NCBI RefSeq assembly: GCF_002288925.2 | Contig: NW_022098045.1 | Location: 463,184 to 527,183 of the forward strand | Reading direction: 5' to 3' | From: Delphinapterus leucas | Lineage: Eukaryota > Chordata > Mammalia > Artiodactyla > Monodontidae | Length of the DNA stretch: 64,000 nucleotides | In this document: positions 35,621-48,682 of the stretch, in pieces | Position numbering within the stretch: position 1 is the first letter of the stretch | Layout: the number at the start of each line of letters is the position of its first letter | Notes under the pieces: generated by a model | Database searches by the model: none | The model's input: only the letters and a program-made list of their open reading frames with translations | What the model was told of the DNA's origin: nothing | Program-made: the position numbers and the translations under genes

Positions 35621-36949
35621 CGCTATAAAATTTATCAATGTCACTTAAAAGTGACATGGGTGGGAATGTATAATTGTTTAAATTCTGTGGAATAATCACA
35701 CATCCTTCTCCACTGATGTCAGTCCTGGCCATTTGACTAAGGAAGTGTGACCAGAAGTGGCACTGCCACATTCAAGAGGAAGGTTTAAGATGTGATGATG
35801 TTTCTACTGTATACTCTTTTGTCCTATCATGGTATTGAAAATGTCTTTACAGGGTCTGCTCATTCAGCATGACCCTCAAATAAACACTAGTGAAGAGCGT
35901 CCCAGCTGATCTGTGATGTACCTGTAGCATGCGTGAGAAATACGTGAGATTTTAGGGATTGTTTATTATCACCATATAACTTAGCCTGAGCTGCCTGATA
36001 AAGTCACACTCCTTCTAAAGGCATCACATAATTCCTGTTAAATTTCTTTTTAGTTACTATGCATTTGTGTCACTTCTGTAAACCACACACATTGTTTTAT
36101 TCTATCTTCTTATTGACAATTGTTTATAGAATGGAAGTTGATTTGTACTTATGATTTGTTATTTTTTTGAATCTTCCAACCAAATATTTGTACTATGAAT
36201 AACATTTGTCTGTTCTTCAGTTCTCCCCTAGTGTCATTACCAGGTGTCCACTATTTCCTGCATGCTCTAGACTTCTAAAATAAACCTTTAGTACAGACCT
36301 CCCTTTGAGTGCCATTTCTCAGCCTTAATTTTCCTAAGTTCATCAATGAACCTATTTAAAAACTTCTTGATTTTACTCCCCAATATTATTTCTTTCCATA
36401 CCCTTGGTCCTAAATAACAGCAATGCCAGCACCCTGTCTCCTAAGCCTCTAACGTGGGTGCGTGCTTTGACCATCCTCTCATCCCACCAGGAGCTTCCTA
36501 TATTAACACTGTGTCTGCCTCATGTCAATCCCTTTTCTTTAATCACTTAAACAGCTATGACAGTCGCAACTACACCAACTGTTTCCTTACATCACTGCCA
36601 AAGGTGATTTTTCTACAATTCATTTTTGATTATTTTTAATAATTTTCCATGATTTCCTTTTGCTTCCAGAATAAAATCATTGAATTGTATTTTGTACTCA
36701 TTGACAAGAGCATTTCAGCTTTATGACTGCATGACTCATCATTTGAGGTCCAACAGACTTCTTTTAACAGTGAAAAACAGACAAGGCGGGGAAAATATGC
36801 TCATGAGGGTTCTGTCTTCACGACATTCAGCACTGACATGTAGGAAAATAGAGAGACTATAATAATAAAGATACTCATCTGTAGACTGAATAACGGAGAG
36901 CATTTTCCCACATATACTGTGTGGGGTTTGTTTAATTTTGTTTTCTGCT
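35621..36949. other. Unassigned sequence, possible L2 remnant
   Basis: No exon was recognised. Parts at 36440-36740 (gtgatttttctacaattcat, ccttttgcttccagaataaa) resemble an L2 body. The rest is unassigned. Confidence 0.35.
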
Positions 36950-39700
36950 GACATATTAAAGCCAATTTTATCATCCTTCTTTGGTTGCTGAATTGTTCAG
37001 GTCCTGTTGGTTGCTGGGGTTCTTGTGTTCATGCATCTTTTGTGTCTAATTATTCTATCAATTGTTAAGAGAGGAGAGTTAAATTTTCCAATTATAGTTG
37101 TGGATTTTTCTACTTCTGCTAGAAGTTCTATCAGTTTTATTTCATGAATTTTGAAGCTCCTTTGTTTGGTGCATATACATTTGGGATTGCTCTCACTTCT
37201 TGATGTACCACCACTTTTTTTTCATTTTAGTGTGTCCTTCATTGTCTCTGGTAAATTTTTTCCTTGAAATCTACTTTATCTGACATTTCACTTGATTAGT
37301 GCATATGTGATATATGTTTTTCTATCTTTTAACTTTCAACCTGTTTAGACTACTATATTTGAAGTCAATTTCTTGAAGACAGCATATAGTAAGGTCATGT
37401 TTTGTAATCCACTCTATAAATCTGTATCTTTTGATTGGTTTATTTAGGCCTTTTAGCTTTAATGTAATTATGGATATGTTAGGGCTTAAATTTTCCATTT
37501 TGTCTTTCTTCTATTTTCTGTCTATATTTTGTTTTTATGTTTTACTTCTCCTTTTTTGACCATTTTTAGAATAACATTTTTATTTTTCTATAATTTTTTT
37601 AGTGTATATCTTTGTATAGCATTTTTAGTGACTGTTTGGGTATAAAATTATATGTTAATATTTTATCACAATTTCCTGGTATCATCATTTTACCAGTGAA
37701 TTATAGAAATCTTACCTCCTTTTAGATCTCTTTAAGCTCCTCAATTTATAATTGTTTTCAATATGTTCTTTATAAACATTTTATGCTTTAGTTGTAACTG
37801 TCAAACATAATTTAGAAAATTCAAAAGAAGGAAAATCTATTTTATTTACCCATATTTTTGCTTAGCAGGCTCTTCTTTCCTGATTTTCAAGCTTCCTTCT
37901 TTCCTCATTACCATTCTGTTTAGAAAAATTTATTTAGCTATTATTTTATGGTAGTTCTACTGATGACAGACTTTCTTATTTCCTTCAGCTTAGAATGCAT
38001 TGATTTCCTGAAGAATATTTTGCTAGGTATGAGTTCTTTTCTTCCAGCACTTGAAAATATTGTGGCTTCCTGGCTTCCATGGCTTCTGATAAGAAATTCA
38101 CTGTCATTTAAATTGTTTTTCCTGTGGGAAAGTGCTATTTATTTTATTGCTACTTTAAATATTTTTTTCGTTGTCCTTAGTTTACAGGATTTTAATTATG
38201 AGGTGTCAAGGTGTAGATCTCTTTGGGTTTATTCTGTTTGAGGTTTCTGTAGATTCTTGAATCTGTGGTTTTATGACTTGACAAATTTGGGTAGTTTTCA
38301 GTAAATATTTCTTTGAGTATTATTTTTAGCCTCACCTCTTTCTCCTGGGACTCTGATGATACAAATGTTACATCTTTTTTTATAGTCACAGAGGTCCCTA
38401 AGACTCTCCTCATTCTTATTATTTTTTATAGGACATCTTTCCTCTGTCATTTGGACTGGATAATTTCTCTTGTTCTATTTTTTAGTTCACTGATTTTTTT
38501 TCTCTGTCTCCATCCGTTCTGCTGTTTAGTTCATCCACCAAGCTTTTTCTTTTATTTTTAGTATTTTTCATTTCTAAAATTCCCATATGGCCCTTCTTTG
38601 TAGTTTCTATTTCTTTGCTGAGGTTTTGTATTTTTTACTTAAGCACACTTGTAATTTTTGAAGCATATTTCTGATGGCTGCTTTGTTAGATATTTCTACC
38701 ATCTCAGTCATCTTGCTGTTGGCATACATTAATTTGCTTTTTTTCATTCAGTTTGAGATCTTCTGTTTCTTGCATTATGAGTTATTTTTTTAATTGAAAC
38801 TTGGAAATTTTCATTTTGTGTTATGAGAGGCTGAATCTTATTTAAGCCTTCTGTTTTAGATGGCTTTATTTAGCACTGTGGGTTAGGGGGTGCTGCCTCA
38901 TTACTGCCATGTGGATGTAAAGTTCAGGCTCCTCAATTAACCTCCATTGATATCCAATGGGTCTCTTCTCATTCCTACCAGGTGGGAGCCCTTTCTCCCC
39001 ATGTGGTCTCCACTCACACTGCTACTGCTGGATGATGGTGAAAGTTCATGCTCTTCACTAGCCTTCTCTAACACTACCCCAGTGTCAGAGAATCTGGTCT
39101 ATCCATAGAGTCTCCACTGATACCATGAGGAGCAAAGAGCTTTTGTTGCCAGCATGTGGGGATTTGAAAAACCTGACTACTTGTCTCTTTCTGACTCCAC
39201 CCTGGTGTGAATGCTGGGGTACCTCATGGAAGCCTCACAGGGATAGACATCCAGGTTCCCCACTCGGCCTTTGCTGACATGGATGTGGGTGGAAACAGTT
39301 TCTTCTGTGTTTCCGTGGTAAAATGTTTATTATGTAAAAGAAAGCTGTTCTATTTTGCTAACCTGTCCTGCTCCTTTGGATACAGAGAGCAGATTTTTAT
39401 TGAGGAGCATATTTTTATTTATTAGTTGGTTCATCTTAACATTTCTGGTTTGCTGTCTTCTCCAGCTATGAGTCTGGCATATCTGAGGCAAAAAGAAAAC
39501 CCAAAGAAATCACCACTGTGCTTCTGCTTGGGTCTCGAGATCCCTGGCCAGTCTGCCTTCTCTTCACCTTTAGAGTCTCCCTGTGTTTGTTTTGCATATG
39601 ATTCCAGGAGTTTTAGTTGTATTTAAGGTTGAGAGTAACTTTAGTTGTGTAGAGGGATAGGAGAAACTATGTCTGCTCCATTTTTCCAGAAGTGATAGCC
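36950..39700 (-). mobile_element. Long old L1 (L1M-like) element, 3' part
   Basis: About 2.7 kb is T-rich on the + strand and follows the order of a reversed old L1: cagcatatagtaaggtcatg, ttttgattggtttatttagg, ttctgataagaaattcactg, ggtgtcaaggtgtagatctc, ggactctgatgatacaaatg. It is well diverged, with no intact reading frame. Confidence 0.75.
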
Positions 39701-40984
39701 TCTTCTGCCTCTTTTAATTTAGAGAAGAATCTTGCTGCACTGAAAACAAAGAAGTTCTCAAAACTGAATGGGGTTCTGACAAATGGACCTGGGAATCAGT
39801 GGGAAGGAGATTCAATGGGACAAATTGGGACACTTAGAGCACCTCCCCCCAAATGATGACTGCAATTGATGGAAACAGTTAAAACATGTGTGTGTTTCTT
39901 TAGTCTATAATTATATTTGTTATATAAAGAGCCACATATAAAAATAAATTAGCAAAACGTATTTGGCATTATTGGAGGTGACAGTTATACTGAGAACTTT
40001 CTTTGAAAATTGATAGTTTAAAAGAAAGAAATAAGTATTAAACTGCCTCTCTGATACAACTGTATTTCAAGGTAACCAAAAGTGTCCATTTCTCAAGCAA
40101 AAGCTCTTTATATAAAATGAATTATTGAATTTAATCATGGCCATTTTACAAATCCTAATGGAGCAATTAGTTCAGATAATCCTTATCAAAGGGTGATAAA
40201 ATCATTACTTGAAAGTTTGTCAGAAAATAAAATTCACATTGTGCCAAGTTATCACTTCACATATCATTACTAGTCCTGAGGGCTGCAGTGTAACTTCAGT
40301 GGAGAGGTGTGTCTGTCATCAGCTTAATGCAGAGCTTAATCTCACCACAATCCTTAGTGACTTGATGTTACTATCTGTGTCTCCTGAGTGACGCAAATGA
40401 AGTAGGTAGCACCTTCTATGAAGACTCTTCATAAAATATATAACCTCATCCAGCTGAGCTTTCAGAGTTAACGTTCAGTCAACAACATACTATAGTATAA
40501 AAGACAGAAAAACAAGTTAAAGCACATCAGCATAAAATTTAAAAAAAATTCCTGAATGTGGGTCATTTTGTAGCACACCTGGGCAGTCTTCCCCACCAGT
40601 AAATAGTTTGGGTAGGAGGAAGGTAGTGCTATTTATTTGAACCTGAATATAACTCGGTGACTTTCGGTGCCTATTAAATACTCAATTTGACTGTATATCC
40701 TCTAGGGTACAAGAACACGTGACATTCAATATTTTCTAATTATAACTCTTTATGCAGAATAAATTTGCCTATGTAGAAAGGCAAACTTGTAAAAGAGCCA
40801 CACCGTCATTTCAGAGCCTAAAAAAACATACACTAGGTTCCCAGTACTTTTCCAGGGGATCCTTTAGTACATTTTTTCCTATCCCAGAGAGGATGGTTTT
40901 GATAGACAAATGATCAGAAGATGCAGATTGTGAAGAATTTCAATGATGTCATTTGCTTTTTCAGAGGTAGTTGAGTTTGATGGG
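39701..40984. other. Unassigned AT-rich sequence
   Basis: Nothing recognised. Confidence 0.45.
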
Positions 40985-41185
40985 GAAGAACACAGAGGCT
41001 GGGTCCAGACTCCCTTCTTTGGAATCCCAGCTCTGCCAGATGTTAGCTGTAACCTTTGGCAATTTACTAAATCTCTCTGTGCTCTAGTTCTTCCTCTGTA
41101 AAATGAAGATAATAGTAATACATACATAAACAGGATAGTTTGAGGATTAAGCAAATTAATGTACATAAAGCAGTTAGAAAAAACC
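40985..41185 (+). mobile_element. MIR fossil
   Basis: ggctgggtccagactccctt, atcccagctctgccagatgt, tctgtaaaatgaagataat, gtttgaggattaagcaaat follow the MIR order closely. Confidence 0.65.
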
Positions 41186-41289
41186 TGTCACCTACTCTGA
41201 CAGTTTTAATTTGAGTTCCTGTTGCTATGATGGTAAATCCCACAACCGAGTCGAGTCAGATGAGATCTAAAATGTACCCTGTACCCTCT

Positions 41290-41460
41290 CTTGCAAGCCC
41301 TTCTTCTACCCAAAATGGCCTAACTCTGCATATCCTTTAAGGCTTAGTTCAAATAATATTTCTACTGCCTTCAGCTGGAAAGTGATCTTATTTATGTCCA
41401 CTTATCTCTTTTATGCTATTCATGCAGATTGTTTTGCATTGTAGCTATTATTTCAGCCAG
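41290..41460 (+). mobile_element. L2-like fragment
   Basis: tttaaggcttagttcaaata followed by a tgccttcagctgg segment resembles the L2 body. Confidence 0.4.
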
Positions 41461-41499
41461 TATGACTTTAGCTCCTTTTTATGGTCGTAAGTCTAACGT

Positions 41500-41700
41500 T
41501 TAGTGACCATTTACTATGTACCAGGAATAATTTGATTGATTTACATGTTTTAACTCACATAATTCTTCCAACAATTCCTAGAAGCTCTTATACTTCTTAC
41601 TCAAGGCTTTGTAGATAGGGAAGCTGTGGTGCAGGGAGGTTCCTAACATGCTGAAAGTCACTGCTCAGAAGGGGCAGAGTTGGAACTTGAACCCAGGAAG
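41500..41700 (-). mobile_element. MIR fossil
   Basis: accatttactatgtaccagg, ttttaactcacataattctt, gaagctgtggtgcagggagg, gttggaacttgaacccagg are reversed MIR landmarks. Confidence 0.65.
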
Positions 41701-43029
41701 CCTGTTCTGGCACTTGTGCTAGAGCACAGCACTACACTGGGATTCTCAATACTGAGAGATTTCTGGGAAGAGCGGGGTGATAGACTGCAGACTGAGCCCT
41801 CCCCTCCTCCCCTCTGCCCCGTTCAAGCACACAATTACTGTAGGACACTGATGAAGCTATGAAGCCCTTCAATGTCTTAATGTCCCCTCTCCTATGCTAC
41901 GGATATTATCTTACCCAATATCTCCCATAGACACCCCACACTAAGAGGCACTCTGCCCTTATCAGTATCATGATAATTCCTGTCCACCACCCACCATATT
42001 AACCTCGGTTCAACCTACGCTGTGTTGGTAACCACCTTGCCCAGGAAGTCCTGTTTGAACATATCAGTGGCATAAGTGGGCAGCCTGTGTGACCTTAAGG
42101 TTCTTTATTACTTTGGTCTGAAATGTGAGGCTGAACTCATTTGTCCAAGTGCTAAATTCAAAGTCATAGAGCAGTACAGACCCTGAAGGCTTAGACGCTG
42201 GGGGCCCCATCCAGTAAAGCTGCTCGGTTTTCTTGTTGCATCAATTGTGGCTCATACTTCCTGCTGTTTCCAAGTGATGGAGTCAGCCTTTGACATTATG
42301 TTTGTCTGGTTTGCCAAGTAACTTCTTCAGTTGCTTTTCGTTTGTTGGAAAGTTCAACAGTCAAAACTCAGATGACAGGTAAAATGAATTCTTCTCATGG
42401 ATTTTTTAAGGTCTACTTAGATGGATACTTTCAGATGTTGTTACAATCCAAGGACACTGACTTTTCTTGTTGGGAAAGTAAATCAATTGTATTGGAAACA
42501 TTTTCCAGGTCTTTAATAAATGATGCGCTATTTTCACTTAACTGTACACAGTAGAAAAATGGATAAAAGTTTGTTAATTCACCAACAAACTGTAATTCCT
42601 GTGACTGTCTCTGAGTATTTCTGTACAAAGCTGTTTAAAATGATATCAAGGCTTGGATACTTGTTTATTGATACATTTTGAGAGTTGTCTGGATAATGAA
42701 ATCACACTTTTGTAGATCATTTTTTAGGTGAATGGTGTTTGCCAGGGACAGCATGATTTCCATCAAACTGGTTGCTGATTCAGTGGCCTTTAGACTATTA
42801 TCTGGTACTAAGTGTGTCTACTAAACCTAACTTTTCTCTGACTGGTGTCCCTCTTGATGGATTGGTTTAGTTAAGTGACTTTTTTTTCATGAGCCTGTAT
42901 TTAAGATGTTGACGCTGTAATCCATTATCTCTGATACCTTGGGTAACTCTGTGAATTGTGCTGCTCCCTCCATGTGCGCTCCTCCACACACACACACACA
43001 ATCGGGATCCTGGCTGACTCTGATGATCA
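41701..43029. other. Unassigned sequence
   Basis: No gene or firm repeat was recognised. A short CA run lies at about 42988-43002. Confidence 0.45.
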
Positions 43030-43520
43030 CTCTCTCCCTCGCTCATGAAGCTCCAGCCCCACTGGTCAAGAATGACCCATAACACCTTCACTTGCTGTTT
43101 CCTCTCTCTTGGAACCTTCTTTCCCTTCTTATTCTGTAAGTGTTTTCTCCAAGCACCTCCCATGGACATCACATACATAAAGAGGTGTTTAGCCATGGTC
43201 AGCATCATGGCCCTCCTGCGTCTCCCCTTCCCCCCTCACCCCAGCCAGTTCAACCTTTGCAGACCACCAGATCATCTTACCTAGGAAGTCCTGTTCAAGC
43301 ATGTCTCTGCCTTTTAACTATTTCACCCCTTTATCTTGCTTTATTTTCCTTCTTACCACTTCTGCCATCTGGCATTGGAGCTATTTGTTTTTCAGTTTCC
43401 TACATTACAAAGCAGCATCACTGGGGCCACTGCTTTGTCACTCATGGCCACTGTTGAATCCCAGGGCCTTTGATGGTGCCTGGCACATGCTAGTTCAATG
43501 CACATCTGTTGAATCAATTA
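43030..43520 (+). mobile_element. L2-like fragment
   Basis: cttgctgtttcctctctctt, gaaccttctttcccttctta and a final gtgcctggcacatgctagtt with tctgttgaatc give the L2 order. It is diverged. Confidence 0.5.
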
Positions 43521-43559
43521 ATCAATTGGACAATCAATCAACAAATCAGTTTTACAGGC

Positions 43560-43810
43560 AGTTTGTGCAGTGGTTGGGGTCCAGGACCTGGAGAGAGACG
43601 AGATTGACATGCCAGGTGGAACCCTTATTACCCATGTGGCCTTGGGAGTGCCATTCAGCCCCCAGGACTCATCTGTTTAATGGGGAGAATAATAGTCTTG
43701 TCTCATCAAAATGTTGTGACCCTGAAATTAATTAACATGGAGAAAGAGTTTAGAAAATTGCCAGGCTCTTAGGAAATTAAGCTCACAATAAATATTGGCT
43801 ATTATAATTA
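43560..43810 (+). mobile_element. MIR fossil, near full length
   Basis: cagtggttggggtccaggac, tacccatgtggccttgggag, gtttaatggggagaataata, gctcacaataaatattggc follow the MIR order. Confidence 0.65.
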
Positions 43811-44234
43811 TTTCCATAGTGCTTTATAATTTTCAGAGTATTTTTCATTTATTATATTGATAAATCCTTGTTACAATTCTGTGAGGTAGAAAGGCATTTC
43901 AAAGATGACCGAGCTGAGGACGGGAAGTTGAGCCTTAGGTCACCGTTATGCATTAAGCTTGGGCAGCACAGGGCTGACACCCCAGGTCTCCTAAACCCCA
44001 ATCTAGTGGTATTTCTGGTAAAAAAAAAAAATTCTCAAAATGGTAATTTTGTCTCCAGTTAATTTCCACACCACCTTACCCCTCTGGGTTCATTGTCATT
44101 TTCTCTTTGGCTGCCTTTAAGGTCCTGAATTAGTTAGCCATTTTGGATTTTAATATCCACATTAAAAATCTTCTTAATAGATAGTGTCCCTACTGGTTTT
44201 AATGAGAATGAGGATGAGAAGGATGAGGGTGATA

Positions 44235-44375
44235 TGATGGCAGTCTTTAGATAACATTTGATCATGTGCCTGTTACTATTCTCGGTGCTTTACAACTTAG
44301 CTATTCCTCAAAACAACCCTTAAAGAGAGGGTGTAATATTAATCATTTTACAGATGAGCAAACTGAAGCATCCCA
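44235..44375 (-). mobile_element. MIR fossil
   Basis: catgtgcctgttactattct, ggtgctttacaacttagcta, attttacagatgagcaaact: reversed MIR core. Confidence 0.6.
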
Positions 44376-46119
44376 AATCCAGAAGACGTAGCCTTGGCCA
44401 TCACCTCTCAATAGAAAAATGCTGTGATGTCCTGCAGAGCCAGCCCTCTCAGGAGTGAGCAAAACATGCACTAGATCCCCTGATCCTCTCTTTCTTCCAA
44501 AGAACCCTCACCTGTGCTCTTTATGGAGAGACTTGTTTCAGCTATTGCTATTCTGATAACCTCACCTGTGCAAGATGTCAGTGGATGAAAGATGCTTCTT
44601 TCATCTTTTCAGGAAGTTCTTTTTCATTTATCAGAAAGGCAGGTGAGGGAGAGGTTTTGACTAGGAGAGTTTTTGGCTCTATCCAAAGAGGAACATTTAT
44701 CCTGTCTCTGTCTTCAAGCTGCCTTTCACGTAAAAGAACACGTCAAGATAAATCAAAAGGGGATATGACTTCAGATTGGACTTTACTACAGAAAAGACTT
44801 GATTCAAGTGTCCCAAAGAAATGAACATGCATCACAGGTATGAGCTCTGGATCATATTTCAATCTTCCCACCAATTCTGTGACAAAGTAGGATAAAAATA
44901 AAGTGTTCTGAATAAACGGTACGAAACATGTAATCCCGAATAATGATTACTCCAGAGATGTGCCACCTTCTGTGAAAATGTAAAGTTTGATCTTTTCTTC
45001 AAATTTCAAATGCACAAATTCTTTGAACTTAAAGAAATGAAACTTGAAATGTTCAAGAGGTTTTAACTGAATGCATAACCTTGAACTACAAGTTAACGTG
45101 TATTGATTTATTCTGCACTTTCTTTTTCAGATGTGTTTAGGCTTTTGGTTTCCTTTGAGGCACCCCCGAGACAAAGCAATCTGTTCTCTTCTAATGGTCT
45201 CAGTTCTGCTTCCCCTCTGGTGAATATTCCAGTCCATGTGGATGCCAAGCTCAAGGAATGTACCCCTGAAGTGCTCTCCACCATAGTGTCCTGGGTTTGA
45301 TTGCATCTTCCCTGGAAGATATACAGAGTCTCAGAGCATTCATGGAGGATGCATCCCATGTTATGAGAGTAATGTGGTTGGAGCAGGTGGATGGAAACAA
45401 CAGTGGGTTTCTATGGCATCACACATGATGGGAAAGGGCAATCAAAGCGTTCCCCATACCATTTTAAGCTAGGAGTGTATGATTTTTTAAAAAAAATCAG
45501 GTCTTTAGTATTAAGCCTGCTGATGTGGGTTTATGTTCATCTCTCAGGTCCACACAGATACTCTATTTGGCTTCCTTGTCAATATTTAGGCCAGTATGTA
45601 GAACACACCATTGATTCCATGCTCCTCTGCCCTTGCATCTCCCCACACAGAGAGAATGCTTCCAAGCCATGCACTTTCATGTTCATGTATTTCTTGGCAT
45701 ATGGAACCAATTTAATTTTTTTCTATAGGATTGTGACTTTTAAATAAAATATCTCTCTCCCTCCCCCATTTATTCCCACTTATAAACCTCTTCTCACCAG
45801 GCCTTTGTGCTTCCTATGTGGTCTAATTACCTCTTTGTGAAGCCCTAAGATCACTGTGCTCATTTCCTAACCCTGTATGGATATTTGGGGTCCTCAATAG
45901 CAACTATTTTTCCTTTAGGTATAAAATAAGGGAATTTTGCGTTCAGGAGCAGAATGCATTTTTGCTTATTTATTTGTTTATCTGTGAATAACTTTTAGAA
46001 GAAATAAAAATACTGCAATGAAATAAATGCCTGTTATAGGTATTGAACTCAAAGTAGAGGAGGTCATACCTGACGTATATAGAATTTTATAATTAAAAAA
46101 ATAATTGAACTTTGGGTTA
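44376..46119. other. Unassigned sequence
   Basis: No gene or confident repeat. Several short open frames, such as those at 45103-45747, lack recognisable features. Confidence 0.45.
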
Positions 46120-46270
46120 ACAAAAGTTTCTGCATCTGTAAAGTGGGGACTATACTGTATTTCCCTCATGTATTTCTCATGAAGAATAAAAGAGGTAATT
46201 CATGTAAGACTCTTAGAATTGTTCTGAATGTGGCACATAGTAAATACATAAATATTAGTTACTATTTTTA
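46120..46270 (+). mobile_element. MIR 3' remnant
   Basis: tttctgcatctgtaaagtgg, atgaagaataaaagaggtaa, gtggcacatagtaaatacat. Confidence 0.55.
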
Positions 46271-46313
46271 ATAAAATGTGAAGAGGCATTTAGAAAGCAA
46301 TTGCAGACATATT

Positions 46314-48682
46314 TTAGAGATATTGCAGGTTCTGTCCAGACCATCCCAATAAAATGAATATCACAATAAAGTGTTTCAAATTAATTTTTTTCATTTCCCA
46401 GTGCACATAAAAGTTATGTTTACACTATCCTGTAGCCTATTAAGTGCGCCATGCTGTTATGTCAAAAAAAAAAAAACTATGTAAGTACCTTAAATAAAAA
46501 ATTCTTTATTGCTAAAAATTGTTAACCATTGTCTGAGCTTTCAGTGAGTCATAACCTTTTCACTGGTGGACGGTCTTGCCTTGATGTTGGTGCCTGCTGA
46601 CTGATCAGGGTGGTGTTTGATGAAGGTTGTGGTGTCTGTGGCCGTTTCTTAAAAGAAGACAACAATGAAGTTTGCCACATTGATTGACTCTTGTTTTCAC
46701 CACTGATTTTTCTGTAGCATGCAATGCTGTTTTGATAGTTTTTCACCCGCAGTAGAATTTCTTTCAAAATTAGAATCAGTCCTCTCAAACCCTGCTGCTG
46801 CTTTATCAATTACATTTTTGTCATATTCTAATTCCTTTTTTTGTCATTTTAACAATCTTCACAGCATCTTCACCAAGAGTAGATTCCATCTCAAGGAACC
46901 ACTTTCTTTGCTCATCAGTAAGAGTCAACTTCTCATTTGTTCAAGTTTTATCCTGAGTTTGCAGCAATTCAGTCATATCTTCAGGCCCCACTTCTAATTC
47001 TAGGTTTCTTGCTGTTTCCACCACATCTGCAGTTACTTCCTCCACTGAAGTCTTGAATCCCTCAAAGTCATCCATGAGGGTTGGAATCAACTTCTTCCAA
47101 ACTCCAGTTACTGTTGGTATTTTGACCTGTTTTCATGAATCATAAATGTTGTTCTTGGCATCTAGAATGGTGAATCCTTTCCAGAAGGTTTTCAACTGAT
47201 TTTGCCGAGATCCATCAGAGGAATCACTATCTATGGCAGCTGTAGGCTTACAACATGTATTTCTTAAATAATAAGACTTGAAAGTCATAATTACTCCTTG
47301 ATCCATGGGCTTAAAAATGAATGTTATGTTAGCTACCATGAAAATAACATTAATCTCTGTATATCTCTAACAGAGCTCTTGGGTGACCAGGTGCATTGTC
47401 AATGAGTAGTAATACTTTGAAAGGAGTCTTTTTTTCTGAGCAGTAGGTCTCAAGAGTGAGCTTAAGATATTCAGTAAACCATGTTGAAAACAGTTGTGCT
47501 ATCATCCAGGCTTTGTTGTTCCATTTATAGAGTACAGACAGAGTAGATTGAGCATAATTCAGAATGGTGAGTGAGCATTGGCTTCAACTTATCATTAGCT
47601 GCATTAGCCCCTAACAAGAGAAGCTGTCTTGAAGCTTGAAGCCAGCTATTGACTTTTCCTCTCTAGCTATGAGAGTCCTAGATGGCATCTTCTTCCAACA
47701 TAAGGTTATTTTGTTTACATTGAAAATCTGTTGCTTATTGTAGCCACTTTCATTAATGATATTAGTCAAGATCTTCTGGATAACTTGTTACAGCTTCTAC
47801 ATCAGCACTTGCTGCTTCTGCTTGCACTTTTATGTTACAGAGACAGCTTTTTTCCTTAAACTTTATAAAATAACCTCTGCTGGTTTCAAACTTTTCTTCT
47901 GCTGCTTCTTCATCTTTCAGCTTTCATAGAATTGAAGAGCGCTAGGGCTTTGCTCTGGATTAGACTTTGGCTTAACAGAATGTTTTGGCTGATTTGATCT
48001 TCTATCCAGATCACTACAACTTTCTCCATATAAGCAATAAAGCAGTTTTGCTTTCTTATCATTAGTGTGATCACTGCAGTAACACTTTTAATTTCCCTCA
48101 AGAACTTTCCCTTTGCATTCACAGCTTGGCTAACTCTTTGGTGCAATAAGCCTACCTTTCAGCCTGTCTCAGCTTTTAACCTGCACTCCTCACTAAGATT
48201 AATCATTTCTAGATTTTGATCTAAAGTGAGAGATGCGTGACTCTTCCTTTCACTTGAACACTTAGAGGCCATTGTGGGGTTATTAATTGGCCTAATTTAA
48301 ATCTTGTTGTGTCTCAGGGAACAGGGAAGCCTGAGGTGAGGGAGAGTGATGGGAAAACAACCAACGGATGGAGCAGTCAGAACACTTATCAATTAAGTAT
48401 GCTGTCTTAAATGGGTGTGGATTTTGGAGTCCCCAAATAATTATAAATAACATCAAAGACAACTGATCACAGATCACCATAAAAATAGAATAATAATGAA
48501 AAGTTTGAAATATTGCAAGAATTATCAAAATATGATACAGAGACACAAAGTGAGCAAATGCTGTTGGAAAAATAGGCTCTGATAGACTTGCTCTGCACAG
48601 GGTTGTCACAACTTCAATTTGTAAAGAATGCAGTATCTGTGCAACTCAATAAAGCAAAGCACAATAAAATAAGGTATACCCA
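46314..48682 (-). mobile_element. Nearly full-length Tigger1 (pogo/mariner superfamily) DNA transposon
   Basis: The left end (cagacatattttagagatat) and right end (gcacaataaaataaggtata) are the decayed inverted ends of Tigger1. The roughly 2.37 kb between them keep Tigger1 landmarks in order through a reverse-strand transposase. The family consensus is about 2.4 kb, so only small deletions have occurred. Tigger elements were active in early placental mammals, so this is an old shared insertion. Confidence 0.9.
46549..48272 (-). pseudogene. Decayed Tigger1 transposase
   Basis: On the minus strand the start codon at 48272-48270 is followed by sequence reading MASKCSSERK. The C-terminal end is still open (IKQQQGLRGL to RPPVKRL, 46549-46809). 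Between them the frame is broken by stops and frameshifts, so no functional transposase is made. The intact protein would carry helix-turn-helix DNA binding and a DDE-type nuclease. Confidence 0.85.

Noticed and set aside
46314..48682. Tigger-derived host gene (TIGD-type)
   Set aside because: The transposase frame is broken repeatedly and the inverted ends are still present, so this is a dead transposon and not a domesticated gene.
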